Below the pieces are notes generated by a model. It was not told the DNA's origin and ran no database searches. It saw only the letters and a list, made by a program, of their open reading frames with translations. From Flavobacteriaceae bacterium (lineage in GTDB: Bacteria; Bacteroidota; Bacteroidia; Flavobacteriales; Flavobacteriaceae): 64,000 bases of DNA. This document shows positions 45,915 to 54,081 of the stretch, one piece after another; the stretch's first letter is position 1, and the number at the start of each line of letters is the position of its first letter. The translations under genes and the position numbers were made by a program. The stretch lies in NCBI GenBank assembly GCA_013373105.1, contig JABXIJ010000015.1:1-64000 (forward strand). The letters run 5' to 3'.

Positions 45915-48767
45915 ATGCCAAAAAGAGAAGACCTAAAATCCATTTTAATCATTGGTTCAGGACCTATCATTATTGGTCAGGCTTGTGAATTTGATTATTC
46001 TGGATCTCAATCTTTACGTTCTTTAAGAGAAGATGGTATAGAAACTATCTTAATTAATTCTAACCCAGCAACAATTATGACAGACCCTTCTATGGCTGAT
46101 CATGTGTATTTGCTGCCATTAACTACAAAATCTATCATAAAGATATTAAAAGAACATCCACAGATAGATGCTGTATTACCAACAATGGGAGGTCAAACTG
46201 CATTAAACTTATGTATAGAGGCTGATGAAAAAGGCATTTGGGAAGATTTTGGTGTGAAACAAATAGGAGTTGACATTAACGCAATTAATGTAACTGAAGA
46301 TAGAGAGCAGTTTAGAGAGCTAATGGGAAAAATTGGTGTACCAATGGCTCCACAAGCTACAGCAACTTCGTTCTTAAAAGGTAAAGAAATTGCTCAAGAA
46401 TTTGGATTTCCTTTAGTTATAAGATCATCTTATACATTAGGTGGAGCAGGAGCGTCCATTGTTTACAAAGCAGAAGATTTTGATGAGTTATTAAGAAGAG
46501 GTTTAGAAGCATCACCTATTCATGAGGTAATGATAGATAAAGCCATGATGGGTTGGAAAGAGTATGAATTAGAGTTACTTAGAGATAAAAACGACAACGT
46601 TGTTATTATCTGTTCTATAGAAAATATGGATCCAATGGGAATTCATACAGGTGATTCTATTACGGTTGCTCCAGCAATGACGCTTTCAGATAAGACTTAT
46701 CAAAAAATGCGTGATATGGCAATTCATATGATGCGTTCTATTGGAGATTTTGAAGGAGGTTGTAATGTTCAATTTGCTGTGTCACCAGATGAAAAAGAAG
46801 AGATTATAGCTATTGAAATTAATCCACGTGTTTCTCGTTCATCAGCTTTAGCTAGTAAAGCTACAGGTTATCCAATTGCAAAAGTGGCTACAAAATTAGC
46901 TATAGGATATACTTTAGATGAATTAGAAAACCAAATTACAAAATCTACATCTGCTTTATTTGAACCAACATTAGACTATGTAATAGTAAAAATTCCACGT
47001 TGGAATTTCGATAAATTTGAAGGTTCAGATAGAACTTTAGGTTTACAAATGAAAGCAGTTGGTGAAGTAATGGGTATTGGTCGATCTTTCCAAGAAGCAT
47101 TACACAAGGCAACACAGTCTTTAGAAATTAAAAGAAATGGTTTAGGTGCAGATGGAAAAGGTTATAAAAATTATAACCAAATTATAGATAAGTTAACCAA
47201 TGCTAGTTGGGATCGTGTTTTTGCAATTTACGATGCTATTGCAATGGGAATTCCTTTATCGAAGATATATGATATCACAAAAATTGACATGTGGTATTTA
47301 AAACAGTATGAAGAGTTATTCCAATTAGAAAAAGAAATTTCTAAATATACAATAGATACAATAGACAGAGATTTATTACTAGAAGCTAAACAAAAAGGTT
47401 ATGGTGATAGACAAATAGCTCATATGTTAGAATGTCTAGAAAGTCAAGTTTACAAGAAAAGAGATGAACTTAACATACAAAGAGTTTATAAACTAGTAGA
47501 TACTTGTGCAGCAGAATTTACTGCTAAAACGCCATATTATTACTCAACTTTTGAAAGTGGAATTGTAACAAAAGAAGGTGAATCTATTGTAGCTAACGAA
47601 AGTGCAGTTTCAGATAAGAAAAAAGTAATTGTATTAGGATCAGGTCCAAACAGAATTGGTCAAGGAATTGAATTCGATTACTGTTGTGTTCACGGAGTTT
47701 ATGCAGCTAAAGAATGTGGTTACGAAACTATAATGATTAATTGTAACCCAGAAACTGTTTCTACAGATTTTGATACTGCAGACAAATTATACTTTGAGCC
47801 TGTTTTCTGGGAACATATTTATGACATTATTCGACATGAAAAACCAGAAGGAGTTATAGTTCAGTTAGGTGGTCAAACTGCTTTAAAACTAGCTGAGAAA
47901 TTAACCAAATATGGTATTAAAATTTTAGGAACTTCTTTTGAATCGCTAGATTTAGCTGAAGATAGAGGAAGTTTCTCTACTTTATTAAAAGCAAATAATA
48001 TTCCATACCCAGAATTTGGAGTAGCTGAAACAGCAGATGAAGCATTGGCTTTAGCAGATGAATTAGATTTTCCAATATTAGTAAGACCCTCTTATGTATT
48101 GGGTGGTCAAGGAATGAAAATTGTCATCAATAAAGAAGAGTTGGTAGAACATGTGGTTGATTTACTTCGTAAAATTCCAAATAACAAACTGTTATTAGAC
48201 CATTATTTAGATGGAGCAATTGAAGCTGAAGCAGATGCAATTTGTGATGGTGAAAATGTTTATATTATTGGAATTATGGAGCATATAGAGCCTTGTGGAA
48301 TTCACTCTGGTGATTCTAATGCTACATTACCAGCCTTTAATTTAGGTGATTTAGTAATGCAGCAAATTATAGATCATACACATACCATTGCTAAAGCATT
48401 AAATACTGTTGGTTTAATTAATATTCAGTTTGCTATAAAAGATGATACTGTTTATATAATTGAGGCAAATCCAAGAGCTTCTAGAACAGTGCCCTTTATA
48501 GCAAAAGCATACAAAGAGCCTTATGTAAATTATGCGACTAAAGTAATGCTAGGTCATAATAAAGTTACCGATTTTGATTTTAAACCACATTTAGATGGTT
48601 ATGCAATTAAACAACCGGTTTTCTCATTCAATAAATTTCCAAATGTAGATAAAGGTTTAGGACCTGAGATGAAGTCTACAGGTGAAAGTATTTTATTTAT
48701 AGATAGTTTAAAAGATGATGATTTTTACGACTTATATGCTCGTAGAAAAATGTACTTAAGTAAATAA
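45915..48767 (+). CDS. carB: Carbamoyl-phosphate synthase large subunit
   Basis: The 950-residue protein has two homologous ATP-grasp halves: VLIIGSGPIIIGQACEFDYSG-type and VLGSGPNRIGQGIEFDYCCVHG nucleotide motifs open each half, followed by SSYTLGGAGASIV and PSYVLGGQGMKIV. It makes carbamoyl phosphate for pyrimidines and arginine. At 950 residues it is about 120 shorter than E. coli CarB, and the C-terminal allosteric (MGS-like) domain looks reduced or absent. The partner carA is not in the window. Confidence 0.95.
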   Translation: MPKREDLKSILIIGSGPIIIGQACEFDYSGSQSLRSLREDGIETILINSNPATIMTDPSMADHVYLLPLTTKSIIKILKEHPQIDAVLPTMGGQTALNLCIEADEKGIWEDFGVKQIGVDINAINVTEDREQFRELMGKIGVPMAPQATATSFLKGKEIAQEFGFPLVIRSSYTLGGAGASIVYKAEDFDELLRRGLEASPIHEVMIDKAMMGWKEYELELLRDKNDNVVIICSIENMDPMGIHTGDSITVAPAMTLSDKTYQKMRDMAIHMMRSIGDFEGGCNVQFAVSPDEKEEIIAIEINPRVSRSSALASKATGYPIAKVATKLAIGYTLDELENQITKSTSALFEPTLDYVIVKIPRWNFDKFEGSDRTLGLQMKAVGEVMGIGRSFQEALHKATQSLEIKRNGLGADGKGYKNYNQIIDKLTNASWDRVFAIYDAIAMGIPLSKIYDITKIDMWYLKQYEELFQLEKEISKYTIDTIDRDLLLEAKQKGYGDRQIAHMLECLESQVYKKRDELNIQRVYKLVDTCAAEFTAKTPYYYSTFESGIVTKEGESIVANESAVSDKKKVIVLGSGPNRIGQGIEFDYCCVHGVYAAKECGYETIMINCNPETVSTDFDTADKLYFEPVFWEHIYDIIRHEKPEGVIVQLGGQTALKLAEKLTKYGIKILGTSFESLDLAEDRGSFSTLLKANNIPYPEFGVAETADEALALADELDFPILVRPSYVLGGQGMKIVINKEELVEHVVDLLRKIPNNKLLLDHYLDGAIEAEADAICDGENVYIIGIMEHIEPCGIHSGDSNATLPAFNLGDLVMQQIIDHTHTIAKALNTVGLINIQFAIKDDTVYIIEANPRASRTVPFIAKAYKEPYVNYATKVMLGHNKVTDFDFKPHLDGYAIKQPVFSFNKFPNVDKGLGPEMKSTGESILFIDSLKDDDFYDLYARRKMYLSK

Positions 48768-48776
48768 AGTTTAAAA

Positions 48777-48806
48777 AAAGCATCCAAATTTGGATGCTTT
48801 TTTTTT
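48777..48806. terminator. Bidirectional terminator after carB
   Basis: The perfect palindrome AAAGCATCCAAATTTGGATGCTTT has a T run on the plus strand and an A run on the other side, so it can serve carB and the convergent small gene at 48814. Confidence 0.9.
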
Positions 48807-48813
48807 AATACCA

Positions 48814-49017
48814 TTAAAAAATTAGTTTTAATATTTTTTTCAATATAATCAATAAATAATCTAAAAAAGGAAAAAGAGAAAGAAAGAAAACTATAATTAC
48901 AAACCCTTCAAAAAGAGTATCAAACTCATCCATCTCAAGTAAAAATTTACCTGAATAAAATAAGATTGCTCCACTTAAAGCAAAAATAATTATTTGTTGA
49001 AATATTTTCCCTTTCAT
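48814..49017 (-). CDS. Small two-helix membrane protein, unknown
   Basis: The function is not recognised. The 67-residue product has two hydrophobic helices (IIIFALSGAILFYSGKFLL and FEGFVIIVFFLSLFPFLDYLLIIL) separated by an acidic loop (EMDEFDTLFEG). A near-consensus -7 box (TAACTTTA) and an A-rich leader precede the ATG, and the carB terminator serves as its end. It is probably a real small membrane protein. Confidence 0.6.
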   Translation of the reverse strand: MKGKIFQQIIIFALSGAILFYSGKFLLEMDEFDTLFEGFVIIVFFLSLFPFLDYLLIILKKILKLIF

Positions 49018-49067
49018 TTTTAAGGTTTTGATTTTCTTTTAGTTATTAAAGTTACGTAAAATTTATT

Positions 49068-49625
49068 TTATTGTAATTCTATTTGAGAATTAGAGTTTTT
49101 AAATAAGTGTATATAATCGTCTATTTTAAAATCTTTACTATTAAATCTCGAAGTCCTTTTTTCACCATCTTTTTGTCTAACAATACTTCTTGCAAAACGC
49201 CTAATTTCTTTTTTAGAAGTTAAAATTAAACCTGGTACTGCAGTGCTTTTACCATCATCACCAATTGCAACCATTGTAAAATACGACGAGTTACAATGCT
49301 TAATTTCTCCTGTTCTAATTTTCTCAGATTCTACTCTTAAACCCACAACCATAGAAGTACTTCCTGTGTAATTTATTGAAGCTTTTAGGTTTACTAAATC
49401 ACCTACTTCAATTGGGTTTAAAAAATCTACTTTGTTAACTGAAGCTGTTACACAATAATGGCCAGAATGTTTAGAAGCGCATGCAAAAGCAATTTGATCC
49501 ATTAAATTTAAAATATGACCACCATGAATTTTTCCGCTAAAATTAGAGTGTGAAGGCAGCATTAACTCAGTTATAGCAACTTGAGATTCGCTTACTTTTT
49601 TGAATGTTTTATGTAAAGAATCCAT
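49068..49625 (-). CDS. Hotdog-fold acyl-CoA thioesterase
   Basis: The segment NFSGKIHGGHILNLMDQIAFACASKHSG is the hallmark of the YciA/cytosolic acyl-CoA thioester hydrolase group, with the VDFLNPIEVGDLVNLKASINYTGSTSMVVGLRVESE strand following. At 185 residues it has one hotdog domain plus a short C-terminal tail of basic and helical residues. It should hydrolyse acyl-CoA in the cytosol; the chain length preference is unknown. It is divergent from the GlmU-like gene. Confidence 0.9.
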   Translation of the reverse strand: MDSLHKTFKKVSESQVAITELMLPSHSNFSGKIHGGHILNLMDQIAFACASKHSGHYCVTASVNKVDFLNPIEVGDLVNLKASINYTGSTSMVVGLRVESEKIRTGEIKHCNSSYFTMVAIGDDGKSTAVPGLILTSKKEIRRFARSIVRQKDGEKRTSRFNSKDFKIDDYIHLFKNSNSQIELQ

Positions 49626-49682
49626 TTTATAAAATTACAATTATATTCTTCAATCAATTTAGTTTTTTGTTTTTAAATCAGT

Positions 49683-49690
49683 TAAATTTG
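49683..49690 (+). promoter_or_regulatory. -7 box (TAAATTTG) for the GlmU-like gene
   Basis: TAAATTTG matches TAnnTTTG and ends 20 nt before the ATG at 49711. Confidence 0.55.
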
Positions 49691-49710
49691 TTTGGCTAAA
49701 AAAAAAAACA

Positions 49711-50886
49711 ATGAATTATATTTTATTTGATGGCGATGTAAGAAATGCTTTACTTCCTTTTACATACACAAAACCAGTTGCAGATTTAAGAATTGGTATT
49801 TTAACTATTAGAGAAAAGTGGGAGAAACATTTAGGCTTAACTACTACAACTATTACAGAGGAGTATTTAGAAGAGAAATACCCAATGGTTGAAATGGAAG
49901 AAAACATTATGCTAAATGCCTCTTTTTGTCCAAATGAAGGTTTAGTTGAAATGGTTAAAAACCTTAATGAAAACGAAGCTATTTTTAAAGGCGAAGATGT
50001 AATTGCTTTTTATTCAACAAACACTCAAGAGGAAGTAAATTTCGAAGATTACAAACAAATAGAATTTGAAGGTGATTTAATACAAGTTAAAAATACTTGG
50101 GATATATTCTCAAAGAATCATTTAGCTGTACAAGAAGATTTTAGTTTGATTACAAAGGATAGAAAATCGCAACCTATTCCTGCAGGTGTACAAACTATTA
50201 ACCCAAGTAATATTTTTATTGAAGAAGGAGCAAAGCTGTCTTATTGTATTTTAAATGCTTCTTCTGGACCAATTTACATTGGTAAAAATGCAGAGATTAT
50301 GGAGGGTTCAGTAGTAAGAGGAGCTTTTGCAATGTGTGATAATGCAGTTTTAAAACTAAGTGCTAAAATTTATGGCGCTACAACTTTAGGGCCTCATTGT
50401 AAGGTTGGAGGTGAAGTAAATAACTCTGTTTTAATGGGGTATTCTAGTAAAGCACATGATGGTTTCTTAGGTAATTCTGTTTTAGGTGAATGGTGTAATT
50501 TAGGAGCAGATACTAACAATTCTAATCTAAAAAATAATTATGCAGAAGTAAAATTATGGGATTATAATACCAGTAGATTTGCTAGAACAGGGTTACAATT
50601 TTGTGGTTTAATGATGGGAGATCATTCAAAATGTGGTATAAACACTATGTTTAATACAGGTACAGTTGTTGGTGTTTCTGCCAATATTTTTGGTAGTGGA
50701 TTTCCTAGAAATTTTGTTCCATCTTTTAGTTGGGGAGGTGCTTCTGGTTTTACAGAATACAAAACCAATAAAGTGTTTGAAGTTGCAAAAGTTGTTATGA
50801 GTCGTAGAAACATTGATTTTGATGCGATAGAACAACGAATTTTAGAGCATGTTTTTGAAATAACAAAACAGTATAGAAATTTCTAA
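49711..50886 (+). CDS. GlmU family protein (putative sugar nucleotidyltransferase with LbetaH domain)
   Basis: The C-terminal half (about 175-350) is a left-handed beta-helix of hexapeptide repeats (IYIGKNAEIMEGSVVRGAFAMCDNAVLKLSAKIYGATTLGP) as in GlmU acetyltransferase. The N-terminal half (MNYILFDGDVRNALLPFTYTKPVADLRIGILTIREKWE) belongs to a Bacteroidota GlmU-like family and lacks the GxGxRM nucleotide loop of normal uridyltransferases. It may be a degenerate or altered nucleotidyltransferase. It stands alone between its own promoter and terminator. Confidence 0.85.
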   Translation: MNYILFDGDVRNALLPFTYTKPVADLRIGILTIREKWEKHLGLTTTTITEEYLEEKYPMVEMEENIMLNASFCPNEGLVEMVKNLNENEAIFKGEDVIAFYSTNTQEEVNFEDYKQIEFEGDLIQVKNTWDIFSKNHLAVQEDFSLITKDRKSQPIPAGVQTINPSNIFIEEGAKLSYCILNASSGPIYIGKNAEIMEGSVVRGAFAMCDNAVLKLSAKIYGATTLGPHCKVGGEVNNSVLMGYSSKAHDGFLGNSVLGEWCNLGADTNNSNLKNNYAEVKLWDYNTSRFARTGLQFCGLMMGDHSKCGINTMFNTGTVVGVSANIFGSGFPRNFVPSFSWGGASGFTEYKTNKVFEVAKVVMSRRNIDFDAIEQRILEHVFEITKQYRNF

Positions 50887-50887
50887 T

Positions 50888-50918
50888 AAAAAAAGCCTTG
50901 AATTTTCAAGGCTTTTTT
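50888..50918. terminator. Bidirectional terminator after the GlmU-like gene
   Basis: GCCTTGAA-TT-TTCAAGGC is flanked by A and T runs on both sides, serving the plus-strand gene and the convergent GIN-domain operon. Confidence 0.9.
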
Positions 50919-50936
50919 ATTGGAGTTAAGAGATTA

Positions 50937-51662
50937 TTAATTTCTATTTTTTACACTACCAGAACCAATAGACTTTGTATCTATTTTAGGTGGATTACCT
51001 TTATAATACACACTACCAGAACCAGCTACTGTAGCTTTAATTTCATCTTTAACACTAATTCTTACATCACCAGAACCAGCAATATTGGCTTTTACTATAT
51101 TTACCTGTAAATCGTAGGCTTTAATTGTACCAGAGCCAGCTATTGAAGAAGTTATTTTATCTGCTTTACCACGTAATTCTATATTTCCAGAACCACCAAT
51201 AGCACTGCTTATATTATTGGCATCTAAATCAAGCTCAATATTTCCAGAGCCACCTAAGTTAACAGAGAAGTTATCAGATTTTAAAACCATATTAGATTTA
51301 ATATTTCCAGAACCACCTAATGAAACTTCATCAATTTCACTAACAGGAATAGTAACTGTAAATTTTCTTGTAGTTCTTATGTTTACACCTTTTTCAACTT
51401 TAATTTCTAAGCTACCTTTTTTAACTTCGGTTGTAATGTATTTCATTAAGTTTTCTTCACCTTCTAAAATTATTTTTCCTTCTTTACCTTTAACTAAAAC
51501 AACATCGAAAAAGCCACCAACTCTTACACCATCATAATCGTCTGTGTTTCTAGTTTCTGTTTTAAGATTTCCATTTCCATTAATTCTTTTATTATTCCAC
51601 CAACTTTGTGCATTTACAGCAATTGATAATGTTAAGATTAACGAGTTTATAATTATTTTCAT
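50937..51662 (-). CDS. Secreted head-GIN (DUF2807) domain protein
   Basis: A signal peptide (MKIIINSLILTLSIAVNAQ) is followed by a DUF2807/GIN domain built of repeated beta turns with the motif GSGNIE or GSGxI (GGSGNIKSN, GGSGNIELD, GGSGNIELR, AGSGTIKAY, AGSGDVRIS, AGSGSVYYK). The family forms right-handed beta-helix folds in secreted Bacteroidota proteins. It is the last gene of the sigma/anti-sigma operon, 16 nt after the DUF4097 gene. Its function is unknown. Confidence 0.9.
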   Translation of the reverse strand: MKIIINSLILTLSIAVNAQSWWNNKRINGNGNLKTETRNTDDYDGVRVGGFFDVVLVKGKEGKIILEGEENLMKYITTEVKKGSLEIKVEKGVNIRTTRKFTVTIPVSEIDEVSLGGSGNIKSNMVLKSDNFSVNLGGSGNIELDLDANNISSAIGGSGNIELRGKADKITSSIAGSGTIKAYDLQVNIVKANIAGSGDVRISVKDEIKATVAGSGSVYYKGNPPKIDTKSIGSGSVKNRN

Positions 51663-51678
51663 GATTGATTTTTTAAAA

Positions 51679-52779
51679 TTAATTTTCTTTTATAGACACA
51701 CTACCATATTGCGAATCTATCTTTATTTTTGAATTTGAGTTTCCAGTTCCAAATTTTCCTTCGTAGTATTTTTTTGTGTTTTTACTAATTTGCTTAGAGA
51801 AATCCATTTTATCTTTATCACCTCTTAAGCTTGCATACTGTACTCTTAAGCTTGCGTACTGTAAATCTATTTCAAAGTTGAAAGTAGTACCAGAAGCTAC
51901 ATCTATTCGTATTCCCGTATATTGTGCATCTATATCTATAAAATCAAACCCTTTAGTTAAGTTTTTAATAGATAAAGAACCATAGTCAGAATCAATTTTT
52001 AACGTCTTATTAATGGTTCCAAAACGCATTTCTGTATAATCTGTGTTTCCTTTTATTTCATCTGCTTCATCAATAGTAATAGAGCCATAATCTGTATTAA
52101 AATCTACAGTTTTCGCTTTTTCAATTGTTAAGGTTGAATAATCTGAATTGATATTTAAATCTTTTGATTCTTCTATAGTAATTTTTGAATAATCTGTGTT
52201 TATTGATCCACTATTTATATAACCAATTGTTGAATTGCTACAATAATCTAAATTAACTGAGTTGCTTTCTGCATTTAACTCTCCTATTGAAATTTTACCA
52301 TAATCGCAGTTAATATTTGCAGTACCTTTTAAATTATTTAACATAATACTACCATAGTCGTTGCTTAAATCTGCATCATTGGTAATTGGCATTTTTACGA
52401 TATAATTTATTTTGTAATTAGTTTTATTGTTGTTTTTCCAGAAAGTCCAACTTTTACGAGATTTTTCTATAGTTGTCTTAGCAGAAACGAAACTAGATGA
52501 GTTTTCAAACTCTACATCTATATTATCTAACCAATTTTGAACATCATCTAAATCATCTCCTTTTACAATAATGTTAACTTCAATTTCCACTCTATTTTCA
52601 TTCCAAGTAGTTACTTTAACATCTCCATATTTATTACTAATACTAACCTTAGCGTCTTTATTTACTTTGAATTCCTTTTTAATTGTTCTACTTTTTTCAT
52701 GTTTTTTCTTAACAACATTTGCATTACCTACAAATGGTATAAGGAGTAATGCAATAACTATTTTAAATAAAGGTTTCAT
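51679..52779 (-). CDS. DUF4097-like beta-repeat secreted protein
   Basis: A signal peptide (MKPLFKIVIALLLIPFVGNA) precedes a ladder of short beta repeats of the form DYGSIxI or DYSTLTI (SNDYGSIMLNN, NSDYSTLTIEKAK, NTDYGSITIDEAD, DSDYGSLSIKN), ending in a tandem QYASLRV-QYASLRG. It resembles adhesin-like DUF4097/DUF2807 beta-helices. Its start overlaps the putative anti-sigma gene by 17 nt. It is probably exported to the periplasm or surface; the role is unknown. Confidence 0.82.
   Translation of the reverse strand: MKPLFKIVIALLLIPFVGNANVVKKKHEKSRTIKKEFKVNKDAKVSISNKYGDVKVTTWNENRVEIEVNIIVKGDDLDDVQNWLDNIDVEFENSSSFVSAKTTIEKSRKSWTFWKNNNKTNYKINYIVKMPITNDADLSNDYGSIMLNNLKGTANINCDYGKISIGELNAESNSVNLDYCSNSTIGYINSGSINTDYSKITIEESKDLNINSDYSTLTIEKAKTVDFNTDYGSITIDEADEIKGNTDYTEMRFGTINKTLKIDSDYGSLSIKNLTKGFDFIDIDAQYTGIRIDVASGTTFNFEIDLQYASLRVQYASLRGDKDKMDFSKQISKNTKKYYEGKFGTGNSNSKIKIDSQYGSVSIKEN
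51815..51855. repeat. Tandem duplication of 21 nt in the DUF4097 gene
   Basis: CTTAAGCTTGCATACTGTA and CTTAAGCTTGCGTACTGTA sit 21 nt apart and differ at one base. They encode the adjacent QYASLRV and QYASLRG units, so the repeat count appears to grow by in-frame duplication. Confidence 0.75.
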
Positions 52780-53287
52780 TATCTATAATTTTTGGATTTT
52801 TAATTTGTTCTATTTGTTGTAATACATTTTCTAAAATTTGTAAACGTTGCTGATAGTTTTTAATCATAGCATTTATAATTTTAGCTTGATTTCTGTTTTT
52901 ATTAAGTTCTTCAACAAACAATGCGTAACTTTCTTCTAGTTCTTCTAGTTCATTTAAAGCACTTTCTATAACAGTTTCGGTATTTAAACTTCTGTTTTTT
53001 TCTATGGTTTTTAACTCTTGATTTATTGTTCTAATAAAATAATTTTGCACTTCTTCCATTTTTGGAGAAACATCTGCCAAATCAAAGGTTTTAGGTTGTT
53101 GTAAACTACCCAAATAAAATCCTATTAATAAAACAATTGAAGCAGCTACAGATAACCATTTCCAAGAATATTTTTTTTCATTAGAACTACGATTGAGTTT
53201 TCGTTCAAAACGTTCTAAATGACCAGCTTGTGGTTCTTGTAAATCGAAATTATTGTCTGAAAAAAAAGTATTTAATTTATCTTCCAT
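52763..53287 (-). CDS. Putative anti-sigma factor (single-pass membrane protein)
   Basis: The 174-residue protein has a cytosolic N-terminal segment (about 1-42), one membrane helix (about 44-60, WLSVAASIVLLIGFYLG) and a periplasmic, coiled-coil-prone C-terminal part. It overlaps the sigma factor gene by 11 nt and the next gene by 17 nt. No classical ZAS zinc motif is seen, so the anti-sigma call rests on topology and position and not on a recognised domain. Confidence 0.7.
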   Translation of the reverse strand: MEDKLNTFFSDNNFDLQEPQAGHLERFERKLNRSSNEKKYSWKWLSVAASIVLLIGFYLGSLQQPKTFDLADVSPKMEEVQNYFIRTINQELKTIEKNRSLNTETVIESALNELEELEESYALFVEELNKNRNQAKIINAMIKNYQQRLQILENVLQQIEQIKNPKIIDNETFI

Positions 53288-53846
53288 ACGCTTGTGTATT
53301 TATACTATTTGCAAGTATTACTTGTTTTAATTTTTTCTTAGCTCTAGAAACAGTTGTTCTCACATTTTCATTTGTATAATTTAATATCAAACCAATTTCT
53401 TCATAATCATAACCTTCAATTAAATTTAAGGTTAATACCAGCCTATAATTTTCTTTTAAACTTTGTAAATAATTAAGTACGCTTTTAGGATTTATTCCTT
53501 GGTAATTTAACGCTACATCATCATCTTCTTCTTTAGAGGAAACTACTTCAAGCTTAACTTCATCATACCTATTTATTTTTTTTAATTGTGTTAAACTTTT
53601 ATTGATTACTATTCTTTTTAACCATGTACCAAAAGTTACTTCTCCTTTAAAAGAATCAATTTTTGTAAACGCTGTTAAAAAAGCTTCTTGCATTATATCT
53701 TCTGCTTCATAACTATCTTTTAAAATACGTATTGCACTATTATACATAGCTTTATAATAAGCTTTATACAACTGTAACTGAGCATTTTTATCAGATTTTT
53801 TACAGCGTTCTACAAGGTTAGTTATATGTTGTTGGTTAGCTTCCAA
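53277..53846 (-). CDS. ECF-type RNA polymerase sigma factor
   Basis: Region 2 is seen in YKAMYNSAIRILKDSYEAEDIMQEAFLTAFTKI and region 4 in EGYDYEEIGLILNYTNENVRTTVSRAKKKLKQ, with no region 1.1 or 3, so it is a group IV sigma-70 factor of 189 residues. The start is TTG; a -7 box ends only 5 nt upstream, so the mRNA may be leaderless. It leads the operon with the putative anti-sigma, DUF4097 and GIN genes, which are its likely targets. Confidence 0.9.
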   Translation of the reverse strand: MEANQQHITNLVERCKKSDKNAQLQLYKAYYKAMYNSAIRILKDSYEAEDIMQEAFLTAFTKIDSFKGEVTFGTWLKRIVINKSLTQLKKINRYDEVKLEVVSSKEEDDDVALNYQGINPKSVLNYLQSLKENYRLVLTLNLIEGYDYEEIGLILNYTNENVRTTVSRAKKKLKQVILANSINTQAYGR

Positions 53847-53851
53847 TGAAA

Positions 53852-53859
53852 CAAATCTA
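53852..53859 (-). promoter_or_regulatory. -7 box (TAGATTTG) before the ECF sigma operon
   Basis: The minus-strand TAGATTTG matches TAnnTTTG but ends only 5 nt before the TTG start, and no clear -33 element precedes it. Either the mRNA is leaderless or the box is fortuitous. Confidence 0.4.
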
Positions 53860-54052
53860 TACTAAAGACAACTGGATTTTTTATTTGTTACAGTTTTTAA
53901 TTTTATAAATGTAAATATTTTTATTTGCCTATTTTTATTTGGCATAAGAATTGACATTTATTATCTAGTATACATCAGGGTATATTGTAAATTACTGATA
54001 TTTAGATTTTTAAAAAGTAGAAAATGATGTTATGATTCTTGAAATACAAAAC

Positions 54053-54069
54053 ATAATGTCAGAATGACA
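54053..54069 (+). promoter_or_regulatory. TGTCA-GAA-TGACA dyad before lon
   Basis: ATAATGTCAGAATGACA lies 12 nt before the lon ATG and contains the inverted repeat TGTCA/TGACA with a 3-nt spacer. A sequence identical at 15 of 17 positions occurs in the yidC leader (42486-42502). A role in stress regulation of lon is an inference. The rest of the 235-nt gap upstream of lon shows no gene. Confidence 0.5.
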
Positions 54070-54081
54070 GAGATATAGCAT

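Noticed and set aside
51217-51537. 106-residue plus-strand ORF opposite the GIN-domain gene
   Set aside because: Its repeated FPEPPN pattern is just the antisense reading of the GSGNI repeats.
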